Assembly (NCBI RefSeq): GCF_027158205.1
Contig: NZ_JAPVLU010000043.1
Coordinates: 21,333 to 85,332, forward strand
Direction: 5' to 3'
Length of the DNA: 64,000 nt
From: Streptomyces sp. H39-S7
GTDB taxonomy: Bacteria > Actinomycetota > Actinomycetes > Streptomycetales > Streptomycetaceae
Shown: positions 43,162 to 51,111 of the stretch, in pieces
Position numbering within the stretch: the stretch's first letter is position 1
Layout of the letters: each line of letters begins with the position of its first letter
The notes under the pieces: generated by a model
Told to the model about the DNA's origin: nothing
The model's input: the letters and a program-made list of their open reading frames with translations, nothing else
Database searches by the model: none
Translations under genes and position numbers: made by a program

Positions 43162-43599
43162 ATGCCGGATGATGACGAGTTCGCATCCATGGTCTTCGAC
43201 GAGGACTTCGTACGGTCCGCGCCCGTGCACGAGCCCAGCGCGCGCCAGCGCATGCTCGCCGCCGCGCGCGCCCGCGCCGAGGCCGAGAGCATGTCCGGCG
43301 CCGGGTCCGTGCCGGCCGATCCCATCCGGTACGACGCCGGCGAATCGGACGAGCTGTACCGGCAGCACGCCCGGATGGCCGAAGGCCGCCCGTACCGTTC
43401 CGGCAGTGTCCGCTGGCACCGCTCACTGGCCTGGCTGCTGGCCGTGCTGATGGGTATCGGCGTGGTCGCGCTGACCTTCGCGGCCGTGTACCGGGGCGCC
43501 GGGGGCGGCGGCCGCCAGCCGGCCGTACCGGCGCCGCCGTCGAGCGGCCGGGTCGGCAGTCAGACCCTTCCGCCGGTGGCCGCGACCCCGCTTCCCTGA
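43162..43599 (+). CDS. Small membrane protein with VFDEDFVR motif
   Basis: This 145-residue protein has an acidic N-terminus MPDDDEFASMVFDEDFVRSA, a disordered Arg/Ala stretch, one transmembrane helix (about 92-113) and a Pro/Gly-rich exported tail. The next gene encodes a protein sharing VFDEsFVRaA...SARxR, so the two are related at their N-termini. In Streptomyces this pair lies by proA and the M48 peptidase; I know no defined function, although the region is associated with spore-wall genes. TACCCT (43150-43155) ends 6 nt before the ATG, indicating a leaderless mRNA. Confidence 0.82.
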   Translation: MPDDDEFASMVFDEDFVRSAPVHEPSARQRMLAAARARAEAESMSGAGSVPADPIRYDAGESDELYRQHARMAEGRPYRSGSVRWHRSLAWLLAVLMGIGVVALTFAAVYRGAGGGGRQPAVPAPPSSGRVGSQTLPPVAATPLP

Positions 43600-43665
43600 G
43601 CTGCTGTCAGAAGTTGTCGCGTATCACGGCGTTTATATGTGCCTGCGGAGACTTAACCTTGTGGT

Positions 43666-44772
43666 ATGGCCGGTCCTGGAGACCCTCCTGAGGGCGCCCC
43701 TGAGGGAGTCCCGGGAGGTGGTGAGGACGAGTACCGATCCGTCGTCTTCGACGAGTCGTTCGTCCGTGCTGCCCGGATCCAGGAGTACTCGGCCCGCGAG
43801 CGGCTGGACGGGACCTCCCGGGCGGTGCGGGTCCGCCGCATGTGGCCCGGCACCGGCGCCCCGCGGCAGGTCCTGGTCCTGGTCGTGCTCATCGCCGTCG
43901 CCTTCGGCACCGCGATCTACCTGGGCATACGTCATCCGTACAGCAGTTCGACGCCGAGCGCGGTGGAGCCGCTGCGGATCACCCTGATACCGCTGGTGCC
44001 CCCGGGCCCGGTACCGGCCGTGACCGGGGCGGCGCTCTACGCGAACGATCCGGCCGCGCACTACCGGGCCGGCGTCGAGGCGATTCCGCTGCCGACCGCG
44101 CGACGCGTCGGGGACTTCACCGAGGGCCAGGTGATGCAGGCACTCGGCACCGCCCGCGAGTACCTGATCGCCTCGGCGCTCGACCCGGAAGCGCTTACGG
44201 GCGGCGGGGTGCGCGCCGTCCGGGATCTGATCGATCCCGGTCAGATCGACCAGTTCGACCGCAGCCTGAGCGCTCCGGCCGACGACGGGCTGCACGCGGC
44301 GACCGGCTGGCTGGTGCGGCTGGACCCGGCCGTGGTGCGGCTGGTCGACCAGAAGGTGCGGGTGAACGGCACGATCACGGTGGCCCAGGTCGGTGACGAC
44401 CGGCTGGAGGTCGTCACCGACCACACCCTCGTGTACGCCGTGCAGGGCGCCACCGGGGCCGGCACGGCGCCGGGCGGGCCCACCTCGCTGTTCACCGTGC
44501 GGCGCGAGATGCGGTTCCGGTTCGACCGGGAGGACCTGCGGGACCATCACACGGAGGTCGTGCAGGCCGATGTCGCCGCAGGGCCGCTGTCCTGCACGGC
44601 CGGGGCCGCCGACTACTTCCGGCCACTGCTCGCCGGCCAGTCGCCGCAGGTCCCGGCCGCCGTCGATCCGCACGACCGGCACCGCCGGGCCGCCTCGGTC
44701 TGCGCGGGGCTGAGGGAGGACGCCACCGGTTCCCCGGCGCCGCCCTCCGCCACGTCCTCGGCGGCTCCCTAG
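43666..44772 (+). CDS. Membrane-anchored exported protein with N-terminal VFDESFVR motif
   Basis: This 368-residue protein has a cytoplasmic N-terminus with SVVFDESFVRAARIQEYSAR, one transmembrane helix (QVLVLVVLIAVAFGTAIYL, about 67-86) and an extracytoplasmic alpha/beta domain. The domain has a pair of Cys (SCTAG near 307 and SVCAG near 345) that may form a disulfide. It shares the VFDExFVR motif with the preceding gene and so may bind the same cytoplasmic partner. TAACCT (43654-43659) lies 6 nt upstream of the ATG. It is convergent with the M48 peptidase gene. Function unknown. Confidence 0.83.
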   Translation: MAGPGDPPEGAPEGVPGGGEDEYRSVVFDESFVRAARIQEYSARERLDGTSRAVRVRRMWPGTGAPRQVLVLVVLIAVAFGTAIYLGIRHPYSSSTPSAVEPLRITLIPLVPPGPVPAVTGAALYANDPAAHYRAGVEAIPLPTARRVGDFTEGQVMQALGTAREYLIASALDPEALTGGGVRAVRDLIDPGQIDQFDRSLSAPADDGLHAATGWLVRLDPAVVRLVDQKVRVNGTITVAQVGDDRLEVVTDHTLVYAVQGATGAGTAPGGPTSLFTVRREMRFRFDREDLRDHHTEVVQADVAAGPLSCTAGAADYFRPLLAGQSPQVPAAVDPHDRHRRAASVCAGLREDATGSPAPPSATSSAAP

Positions 44773-44785
44773 ACCCGACTCCGCC

Positions 44786-45943
44786 CTACTCCGCGCGCGG
44801 GCCGTCTTCCTGGCCGCTCTCGGGGCCGTTCTCGGCGCCGTCCTGCGTGCCGTCGGCCGGCCGCTCCTTCGTGGTGGTCTGGGTGCCACCCGGACCGGTG
44901 AACTTGTTGCGCAGCTTGCCGCCGATGTCGCCCGCGCCCGTCGAGATGTCGCGTATCAGACCCATCAGCGGGTCCTTGCTGGTCTTGACGTTCTCCGCGT
45001 AGTGGTTGGCCGACTCCTTGAAGGAGTCGTAGACCGAGGTGTCCTTGTCCTCGCTCCGGCGCGGGTAGTGCCCGTCCATCAGCCGCTGGTAGTCGCGGCT
45101 GGCGGCCCACTTCTTCAGCTCGGCGGCGCGCACCGTGGTGAAGGGGTGGCTGCGCGGCAGCACGTTCATGATCTTCAGGACGGAGTCGCGCAGGTCGCCC
45201 GCGGCCTCGTACTCGTCGGCCTGCTGCAGGAACGCGTCCACGTTCATCTCGTGCAGGTGGTTGCCGCCGGCGATCTTCATCAGACCGCGCATCGACGCCT
45301 GCAGGTCCTGTCCGACCAGCAGCCCGGCCCGGTCGGCCGACAGTTCGGACTTGCGGAACCACTCGCGCAGCGCGGTGACGATCGCCAGGATCGCCAGGTT
45401 GCCCAGCGGGATCCACGTGACGCGCACGGCCAGGTTCGTCAGGAACAGCAGGATGGTGCGGTAGACCGCGTGGCCGGAGAGCGCGTGGCCCACCTCATGG
45501 CCCACGACCGCCCGCATCTCCTCCTCGTCGAGCAGTTCGACGAGGCCGGTGGTGACCACGATGATCGGCGCGTCCATACCGATACACATCGCGTTCGGCT
45601 GCGGGTCCTGCGTGACGTACATCGACGGGACCTTCTCCAGGTCCAGGATGTAACAGGCGTCCAGCAGCATGGTGTGCAGGTGCGCGAACTGCTGCTCGCT
45701 CACCCGGACGGAGTCCGAGAGGAACAGCAGCCTCAGCGAACGCTCGGGGAGCAGTCCGCTGAGCACCTTGAAGGCGGTGTCGAACCCGGTCAGCTTGCGG
45801 AGCGCGACCAGCGCGGACCGGTCGGCGGGGTGCTCGTACGCCCTGGAGGAGATACCAGGGAAACGCTTTCGCGTGCGGCTGGGCACCTTCGCGGCACCGC
45901 CGCTGGACTCCGTGGAGTCGCTCGGATCGTTCGGCACGGACAT
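44786..45943 (-). CDS. M48-family metallopeptidase (HtpX-like)
   Basis: This 385-residue zinc protease has the HExxH motif H149-E150-V-G-H153 (VVGHEVGHAL), a following membrane-associated hydrophobic segment (YRTILLFLTNLAVRVTWI), and a downstream Glu-containing ELSADRAGLL that would give the third zinc ligand. The long C-terminal tail is acidic and disordered. M48 proteases cleave damaged or misfolded membrane proteins. The start is the ATG at 45943. Its stop is about 13 bp from that of the convergent gene, and it is divergent from the 50-residue membrane protein gene. Confidence 0.92.
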   Translation of the reverse strand: MSVPNDPSDSTESSGGAAKVPSRTRKRFPGISSRAYEHPADRSALVALRKLTGFDTAFKVLSGLLPERSLRLLFLSDSVRVSEQQFAHLHTMLLDACYILDLEKVPSMYVTQDPQPNAMCIGMDAPIIVVTTGLVELLDEEEMRAVVGHEVGHALSGHAVYRTILLFLTNLAVRVTWIPLGNLAILAIVTALREWFRKSELSADRAGLLVGQDLQASMRGLMKIAGGNHLHEMNVDAFLQQADEYEAAGDLRDSVLKIMNVLPRSHPFTTVRAAELKKWAASRDYQRLMDGHYPRRSEDKDTSVYDSFKESANHYAENVKTSKDPLMGLIRDISTGAGDIGGKLRNKFTGPGGTQTTTKERPADGTQDGAENGPESGQEDGPRAE

Positions 45944-46079
45944 AGTGACCCAACCCCCTGATAGCCAACCGGTACATACTCTGGACGCGCGGAGCCTGCG
46001 CTAAGTTCCACAGGGCCCGCCCGTACGATGTGCGTGAGTCTTCCCGTCCGTCCCCGAAACCGCAAAGGTCCTGCCGACC

Positions 46080-46232
46080 ATGACGTCATACGCAGCCGCC
46101 GCACTGACCACCCTTGCCGAGGAGTCGGGCGGGGGGAACCACGAGAGCCTCAGCCCGTATCTCACGGGCGGTGGCGCGCTGTTCGCGCTGCTGCTCCTGC
46201 TGTGGATCACGACCCGCTTCAACCGGGACTAG
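46080..46232 (+). CDS. 50-residue single-pass membrane protein upstream of nadD
   Basis: This short ORF encodes 50 residues: MTSYAAAALTTLAEESGGG, a short polar loop, one hydrophobic helix (GALFALLLLLWITT, about 31-45) and RFNRD at the end. It stops 8 bp before the nadD ATG, so the two are likely co-transcribed. Codon use is typical of real genes here, and positively charged residues after the helix suggest an out-in topology. No family is recognised. It is easily missed because of its length. Confidence 0.65.
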   Translation: MTSYAAAALTTLAEESGGGNHESLSPYLTGGGALFALLLLLWITTRFNRD

Positions 46233-46240
46233 TCTCCGCG

Positions 46241-46843
46241 ATGCCTGGGAGCGCGAAGAAGCGGATCGGCGTGATGGGCGGAACGTTCGACCCCGTCCAC
46301 CACGGTCACCTGGTCGCCGCCAGTGAGGTGGCGAGCCTGTTCCAGCTCGACGAGGTCGTCTTCGTGCCGACCGGCCGGCCGTGGCAGAAAGCCGACAAGC
46401 CGGTCTCGCCGCCCGAGGACCGCTATCTGATGACGGTGCTCGCCACCGCCTCCAACCCGCAGTTCTCGGTGAGTCGCATCGACATCGACCGCGGCGGCAA
46501 GACCTACACCATCGACACCCTGCGGGACCTGCGCGACGAACACCAGGACGCCGACCTCTTCTTCATCACCGGAGCGGACGCGCTCAACCAGATCCTCTCC
46601 TGGCGGAACGCCGAAGAGCTCTTCTCGCTGGCGCATTTCATCGGGGTGACGCGTCCCGGGCATACCCTGGCGGACCCGGGCTTCCCGGAGGGCGGGGTCT
46701 CGCTGGTCGAGATCCCCGCGCTGGCGATCTCGTCGACGGACTGCCGCCAGAGAGTGGCCAAGGGCGATCCGGTCTGGTACTTGGTGCCGGACGGGGTGGT
46801 CCGCTACATCGACAAACGCAAGCTCTACCGGGACGACGGGTAG
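46241..46843 (+). CDS. nadD: Nicotinate-nucleotide adenylyltransferase
   Basis: This 200-residue enzyme makes deamido-NAD from nicotinate mononucleotide and ATP. The nucleotidyltransferase motif GGTFDPVHHGHL is at the N-terminus (HxGH) and the second ATP motif is ISSTDCRQR near residue 167. The ATG at 46241 follows the small ORF by 8 bp; the frame is open to 46028 but with no better start. It is the second gene of the run small ORF-nadD-LCP-rsfS-histidine phosphatase, a common actinobacterial order. Confidence 0.96.
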   Translation: MPGSAKKRIGVMGGTFDPVHHGHLVAASEVASLFQLDEVVFVPTGRPWQKADKPVSPPEDRYLMTVLATASNPQFSVSRIDIDRGGKTYTIDTLRDLRDEHQDADLFFITGADALNQILSWRNAEELFSLAHFIGVTRPGHTLADPGFPEGGVSLVEIPALAISSTDCRQRVAKGDPVWYLVPDGVVRYIDKRKLYRDDG

Positions 46844-46869
46844 CGACGCATCGCAGTGAAGGGGTCCTC

Positions 46870-48606
46870 GTGGACGACGCAAACCCCCGTTGGCAATACG
46901 CCGAGGGAGGTCCTGAGAACGGTCAGGACCCGTACGCCCCGCAGGACCCGCCCGCGCCCCAGGACCCTTACTACCAGCAGCAGTACGGATACGACCCGTA
47001 CGCACAGCAGCCGGAGCAGCAGCCCCAGCAACAGCCTCCGCCGCAGCAGCAGCCGGGGTACGCCGACCCGTACTACGCGGACCCGGCGCAGACGTACGCC
47101 GGTCAGCAGCAGGGCTGGATCCCGCAGCAGCAGCCGTATCCGGACCCCCAGTACGCGCAGCCGCAGCCCCTGCAGCAGCCGTACCAGGAGGCGCCGCAGT
47201 ACCAGCAGCCGCAGTACGGCGCGCCGGCCGCCCAGCCGTACTACGGGGCGCCGGCCCCGGCCACGCCGCCGGCCGCGGCCCCGGTGCCCGCGCAGGGTCC
47301 CGGGCCCGAGGCCGTGCCGCAGCGGCGGCAGCAGCAGCCCGGCGAGGACTACCGCACCGAGCAGTTCGCCTTCGTCGACGAGGACGACGAGGAGTCGGAA
47401 GAGGTCATCGACTGGCTGGCGTTCTCGGAGTCCCGCACCGAGCGCCGTGACGAGCGCAAGCGGCGCGGCCGCAAGCGCAAGATCGCACTGATCCTCCTCG
47501 TCGTGGTGGCGCTGGTCGGCGGTACCGGCTACCTCTGGAAGACCGGCCGGATCCCCGGCCTCGGCGCGCCCGGCAAGAGCACGGCGGCGTCGGGTGCGGG
47601 TGGCCAGAAGCGCGACGTGATCGTGGTGAACCTGCGGCCGGTGACGGGCTCGGAGTCCTCCACGGCGCTGCTGGTCAGCAACCAGACCACCGGCAAGGGC
47701 ACCACGGTGCTGCTGCCGAACGCGCTCTCGCTCAGTACCGACGAGGGCGCCGTGACCACGCTCGGCAAGCAGATCGACCAGGGGCAGGAGCCCACCCGGC
47801 AGGCGCTGAACACGCTGCTGGGGTCGGACATCAAGGGCAGCTGGCGGCTGGACACCCCGTATCTGGAGATCCTCGTCGAGTCCCTCGGCGGGATCACCCT
47901 GGACACCGACACCGTGGTGAAGGGGACGCAGGCGAACGCGGGCAAGGTCCTGGTCAACCAGGGCAAGGCGCAGGAGCTGAACGGCCAGGCGGCCGTCGCG
48001 TACGCCACCCACCGCGGCACGGGGGAGGCGCAGGCCAAGCAGCTCATCCGCTTCGGCCAGGTGATGCAGGCCGTCCTGGCGAAGATGCCCAGTGACGCGG
48101 CCTCCGCGACGAAGACCGTCGAGGCGCTGAACTCGATCCCGGACCCCTCGCTGCCCATCAACGCGCTCGGCGCCTCACTGGCGGAGCTCGCGGACCAGGC
48201 CAAGGCGGGCGCCTACAGCACCGCGCTGCTGCCGGTGCAGCCGAACGGCACGCTGAGCGAGCAGGCGACCGCGAGCGTCGTGAAGGACGTGCTGGGCGGC
48301 ACCGTGAAGAACTCCGGGGCCTCGGCCCAGGCCCGCGTTTCGATCAAGGACGCCTCCGGTGACAAGAAGGCGGCGGGCCTGGCCCAGGCCGCGATCCTGA
48401 ACGGCGGCTCGTACACCTACGTGGCGGGCGGCACGGCGCCGAAGGCGCAGGCGGCCTCCGAGGTGCTGTACGCCGACGACGCCCGCAAGGCGGCGGCGGC
48501 CGACGTGGCGAAGACGCTGGGGCTGCCGGCGGGCGCGGTGAAGAAGGGAACGGTCGCCGCCAATGCGGACATCACGGTCGTCCTCGGCAAGGACTACAAG
48601 GGCTGA
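46870..48606 (+). CDS. LytR-CpsA-Psr (LCP) glycopolymer transferase, PdtA-like
   Basis: This 578-residue protein has about 150 N-terminal residues rich in Gln, Pro and Tyr. An acidic segment follows, then a basic stretch and transmembrane helix (IALILLVVVALVGGTGYLW, about 205-223), an LCP catalytic domain (about 255-400) and a C-terminal LytR_C domain. LCP enzymes attach teichoic acid-type polymers to peptidoglycan. The Streptomyces coelicolor protein at the corresponding place (PdtA) transfers polydiglycosylphosphate and is needed for sound spores; equivalence here is inferred from synteny. The GTG at 46870 has GAAGGGG upstream. Confidence 0.93.
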   Translation: MDDANPRWQYAEGGPENGQDPYAPQDPPAPQDPYYQQQYGYDPYAQQPEQQPQQQPPPQQQPGYADPYYADPAQTYAGQQQGWIPQQQPYPDPQYAQPQPLQQPYQEAPQYQQPQYGAPAAQPYYGAPAPATPPAAAPVPAQGPGPEAVPQRRQQQPGEDYRTEQFAFVDEDDEESEEVIDWLAFSESRTERRDERKRRGRKRKIALILLVVVALVGGTGYLWKTGRIPGLGAPGKSTAASGAGGQKRDVIVVNLRPVTGSESSTALLVSNQTTGKGTTVLLPNALSLSTDEGAVTTLGKQIDQGQEPTRQALNTLLGSDIKGSWRLDTPYLEILVESLGGITLDTDTVVKGTQANAGKVLVNQGKAQELNGQAAVAYATHRGTGEAQAKQLIRFGQVMQAVLAKMPSDAASATKTVEALNSIPDPSLPINALGASLAELADQAKAGAYSTALLPVQPNGTLSEQATASVVKDVLGGTVKNSGASAQARVSIKDASGDKKAAGLAQAAILNGGSYTYVAGGTAPKAQAASEVLYADDARKAAAADVAKTLGLPAGAVKKGTVAANADITVVLGKDYKG

Positions 48607-48610
48607 CACC

Positions 48611-48654
48611 CCCCTGAGCGGCGGCCCGGGACCGGCCGGGAAGCCGCTCGGGGG
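48611..48654 (+). terminator. Hairpin terminator after the LCP gene
   Basis: A stem CCCCTGAGCGGC / GCCGCTCGGGGG (one T-G pair) encloses a GC-rich inner region just after the stop. TATAAC at about 48672 downstream is a likely -10 for rsfS. Confidence 0.6.
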
Positions 48655-48745
48655 GCCTGACCAGGCCTGACGTATAACGGGTCGGGGGCTGTCCGTGGGG
48701 CGTGAGACCCTGGAGAGACACGCCCTCGACCCGAAAGCCTCACCT

Positions 48746-49180
48746 GTGACCGCCACTGACCACTCCATCGAGCTCATCAAGGCCGCCGCGCAGGCCGCCG
48801 CCGACAAGCTCGCGCACGACATCATCGCCTATGACGTCAGCGACGTCCTCTCCATCACCGACGCGTTCCTGGTGGCCTCCGCCCCGAACGACCGGCAGGT
48901 CAAGGGCATCGTCGACGGTATCGAAGAGGCGCTCCTCAAGGAGCTGGGCACCAAGCCGGTGCGCCGCGAGGGCGAGCGCGACGGCCGCTGGGTGCTGCTC
49001 GACTACATCGACATCGTGGTCCACGTGCAGCACTCCGAGGAGCGTGTCTTCTACGCCCTGGAGCGGCTCTGGAAGGACTGCCCCGAGATCGAGCTGCCCG
49101 CCGACGCCGTCGCCACCCGCGGCAAGGGCGAGGAGCACGCGAAGCTGTACGCCGCCGAAGCGGACGGAGACCTGAGCTGA
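48746..49180 (+). CDS. rsfS: Ribosomal silencing factor RsfS
   Basis: This 144-residue DUF143 protein contains KLAHDIIAYDVSDVLSITDAFL and DGRWVLLDYIDIVVHVQHSEERVFYALERLW. It binds L14 and stops 50S from joining 30S when nutrients are low. The GTG at 48746 gives the family N-terminus MTATDHSIELIKAAAQ; the frame begins at 48695 but that extension lacks a start signal. The stop codon overlaps the CTG start of the next gene (CTGA). Confidence 0.95.
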   Translation: MTATDHSIELIKAAAQAAADKLAHDIIAYDVSDVLSITDAFLVASAPNDRQVKGIVDGIEEALLKELGTKPVRREGERDGRWVLLDYIDIVVHVQHSEERVFYALERLWKDCPEIELPADAVATRGKGEEHAKLYAAEADGDLS

Positions 49181-49830
49181 ACGGGCACACGACGGGCCGC
49201 GGCCGCCGGATCGTTCTTTGGCGGCACGGCCAGACCGAGTGGAACCTGGAGCAGCGTTTCCAGGGCAGTACCGACATCCCGCTGACCGCGGACGGTATCG
49301 CCCAGGCCCGGCGCGCCGCCAGGCTGCTCGGCGCCCTGGAACCGGCCGCGATCATCGCGTCCGACCTCCAGCGCGCCTCGGCGACGGCCGCCGAGCTGGC
49401 TGCCGTGACCGGTCTCGGCGTGACCCACTACGAGGGGCTGCGCGAGACGTTCGCGGGGGACTGGCAGGGCCTGACCCACCAGGAGATCGTCGCGGCGCAC
49501 GGCGAGCAGTACGCCGCCTGGAAGCGTGGCGAGCCGGTACGGCGCGGCGGCGGTGAGCTGGAGACCGAGGTCGCGGACCGGGCGGCTCCCGTGGTGCTGC
49601 GCGAGGCCGACAAGCTGGCCGACGGCGCGACGCTCGTGGTCGTCAGCCACGGCGGCACGATCCGCACCACGATCGGACGGCTGCTGGGGCTGGAAGCGGG
49701 AAACTGGGAGGCCCTCGGCGGCCTGTCGAACTGCTGCTGGTCGGTGCTGGGCGAGGGCGCGCGCGGCTGGCGGCTGCTGGAGCACAACGCGGGCACGCTG
49801 CCGGAACCGGTGCTCGGCGACGACAACTGA
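49177..49830 (+). CDS. Histidine phosphatase (phosphoglycerate mutase-like), CTG start
   Basis: This 217-residue protein of the histidine phosphatase superfamily has the catalytic RHG motif in VLWRHGQTEWN at residues 15-25 and the second His in VVVSHGGTIRTTIG near 152. The substrate is unclear; such rsfS-linked proteins act as broad phosphatases. The frame has no ATG, GTG or TTG that would keep the RHG motif: the first ATG (49405) lies far past it. CTG at 49177 overlaps the rsfS stop in the form CTGA, has GGAGA upstream, and gives the N-terminus (M)NGHTTGRGRRIVLWRHG. CTG is therefore the likely start, coupled to rsfS. Confidence 0.9.
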   Translation: MNGHTTGRGRRIVLWRHGQTEWNLEQRFQGSTDIPLTADGIAQARRAARLLGALEPAAIIASDLQRASATAAELAAVTGLGVTHYEGLRETFAGDWQGLTHQEIVAAHGEQYAAWKRGEPVRRGGGELETEVADRAAPVVLREADKLADGATLVVVSHGGTIRTTIGRLLGLEAGNWEALGGLSNCCWSVLGEGARGWRLLEHNAGTLPEPVLGDDN

Positions 49831-49922
49831 TCCACTCCCCGGTGGATCACCGGGCGGATTTCGCATCTGCCCGGGAGACCGGTTAAGCTTCTTCTCGTTC
49901 CCAGCGCGAGCCGCTGGCAACG

Positions 49923-50003
<81 letters not shown>

Positions 50004-50005
50004 GG

Positions 50006-50040
50006 ATCCCGTCCGATCATCACGATCGGGCGGGATTTTC
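50006..50040 (+). terminator. Terminator after tRNA-Ala copy 1
   Basis: Stem ATCCCGTCCGAT / ATCGGGCGGGAT followed by TTTT, starting 8 nt after the tRNA. Confidence 0.85.
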
Positions 50041-50054
50041 TGCATTGCTCCAGG

Positions 50055-51008
50055 TCAGTCCGTTGCCAGGGCCGGCGCCCGCCGCACGTCCCGTTCCTCG
50101 TCCTGTGTCGCGTCCCGTTCCGTCTTCTGCTCCGCCACGATCTCCGAGACCTTGCGGCGGTGCACGGGGCAGCCGACCATCGGGTCGTCCATGGCGCGCA
50201 GCCGCTCGATCTGGGCGCGGCTGGTGTCGTCAGCTGGGGTGTAGACGACGATCCGGTGCTCGGTCATACCGTCGATCGCGAGCGACACCGAGGTCAGGTT
50301 GATCAGCCCGACCGACGCGTGCCGGAACACCTTGAGCCGCGACCCCGGCGAGGCGACGTCGCCGCGCGCCCACATCTGCGCGAATTCCGGGCTCTCGTGG
50401 ATCAGGCGTGCGATGAACGCCTCCCAGACCGGTTCCCCGACATGCCGGCCGTACGAGGCCCGCAGTTGGCCGACCATCCGGGGCAGCTCCTCGTCGCTGT
50501 TGACCATCGACGAGCAGCAGCCCGGGATGGTGAACAGCTTCAGCAGCACGTTCCGCTCCGAGCGCGGGACGAACGTGGTCGCGGGCCAGATGTCGCGGTA
50601 GGCGGCGTTGGAGGCCTGCACGTCGTAGCGCGCGCTGTAGACGACGGCGGGCAGCGGGTCCAGGGCGTCCAGGATGCCCTGCACCTCCACACCCACCACC
50701 TCCGCGTCGGAGACGTCCTGGCGGACGAAGGGCACGCCGGCCAGCCGGTAGAGGTGCTCCCGCTCGGTCACGTCGAGCTGGAGCACCCGGCCGACCGCGT
50801 CCAGCACCTGCACGCTCGCGTTGATCGGGCGCCCCTGCTCCAGCCACGTGTACCAGGTGACCCCGACCCCGGCGAGCTGCGCGACCTCCTCGCGCCGCAG
50901 ACCCGGTGTACGGCGCCGCAGGCCCGGCGGCATGCCCACGTCCGCGGGGGTGATGCGGGCGCGGCGGCTGCGGAGGAAGGCGGCCAGCTCGGTGCGGCGT
51001 TGGGGCAT
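50055..51008 (-). CDS. XRE-family regulator with MmyB-like ligand-binding domain
   Basis: This 317-residue protein has an N-terminal helix-turn-helix (about 8-80: RRTELAAFLRSRRARI, REEVAQLAGVGVTWYTWLEQGR) and a C-terminal MmyB-type ligand-binding domain that starts at ILDALDPLPAVVYSARYDV. Members often control neighbouring efflux or redox genes. It is divergent from an MFS exporter with about 100 bp between, which contains TGCTG-CCGGTAC-CAGCA (a dyad) and two TACCAG copies. The ATG at 51008 has AGGATGGGGAGC upstream; an ATG 9 bp earlier (51017) is an alternative. Confidence 0.9.
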   Translation of the reverse strand: MPQRRTELAAFLRSRRARITPADVGMPPGLRRRTPGLRREEVAQLAGVGVTWYTWLEQGRPINASVQVLDAVGRVLQLDVTEREHLYRLAGVPFVRQDVSDAEVVGVEVQGILDALDPLPAVVYSARYDVQASNAAYRDIWPATTFVPRSERNVLLKLFTIPGCCSSMVNSDEELPRMVGQLRASYGRHVGEPVWEAFIARLIHESPEFAQMWARGDVASPGSRLKVFRHASVGLINLTSVSLAIDGMTEHRIVVYTPADDTSRAQIERLRAMDDPMVGCPVHRRKVSEIVAEQKTERDATQDEERDVRRAPALATD

Positions 51009-51111
51009 GCTCCCCATCCTGCATCGGGCCGGATCCGCTTGCCAGGTGCTGCCGGTACCAGCATCACAGGGCTCTCGTTACCAGTAGTGCGCCGCGCCCA
51101 GGCTGGCGGAC

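Noticed and set aside
46230..46240. TAGTCT before nadD as a -10 for a leaderless nadD transcript
   Set aside because: The TAG is the stop codon of the small upstream ORF, and nadD is better explained as the second gene of that transcript. It remains possible but is not supported.
49405..49830. Histidine phosphatase starting at ATG 49405
   Set aside because: This would remove the catalytic RHG motif encoded in the same frame just upstream.
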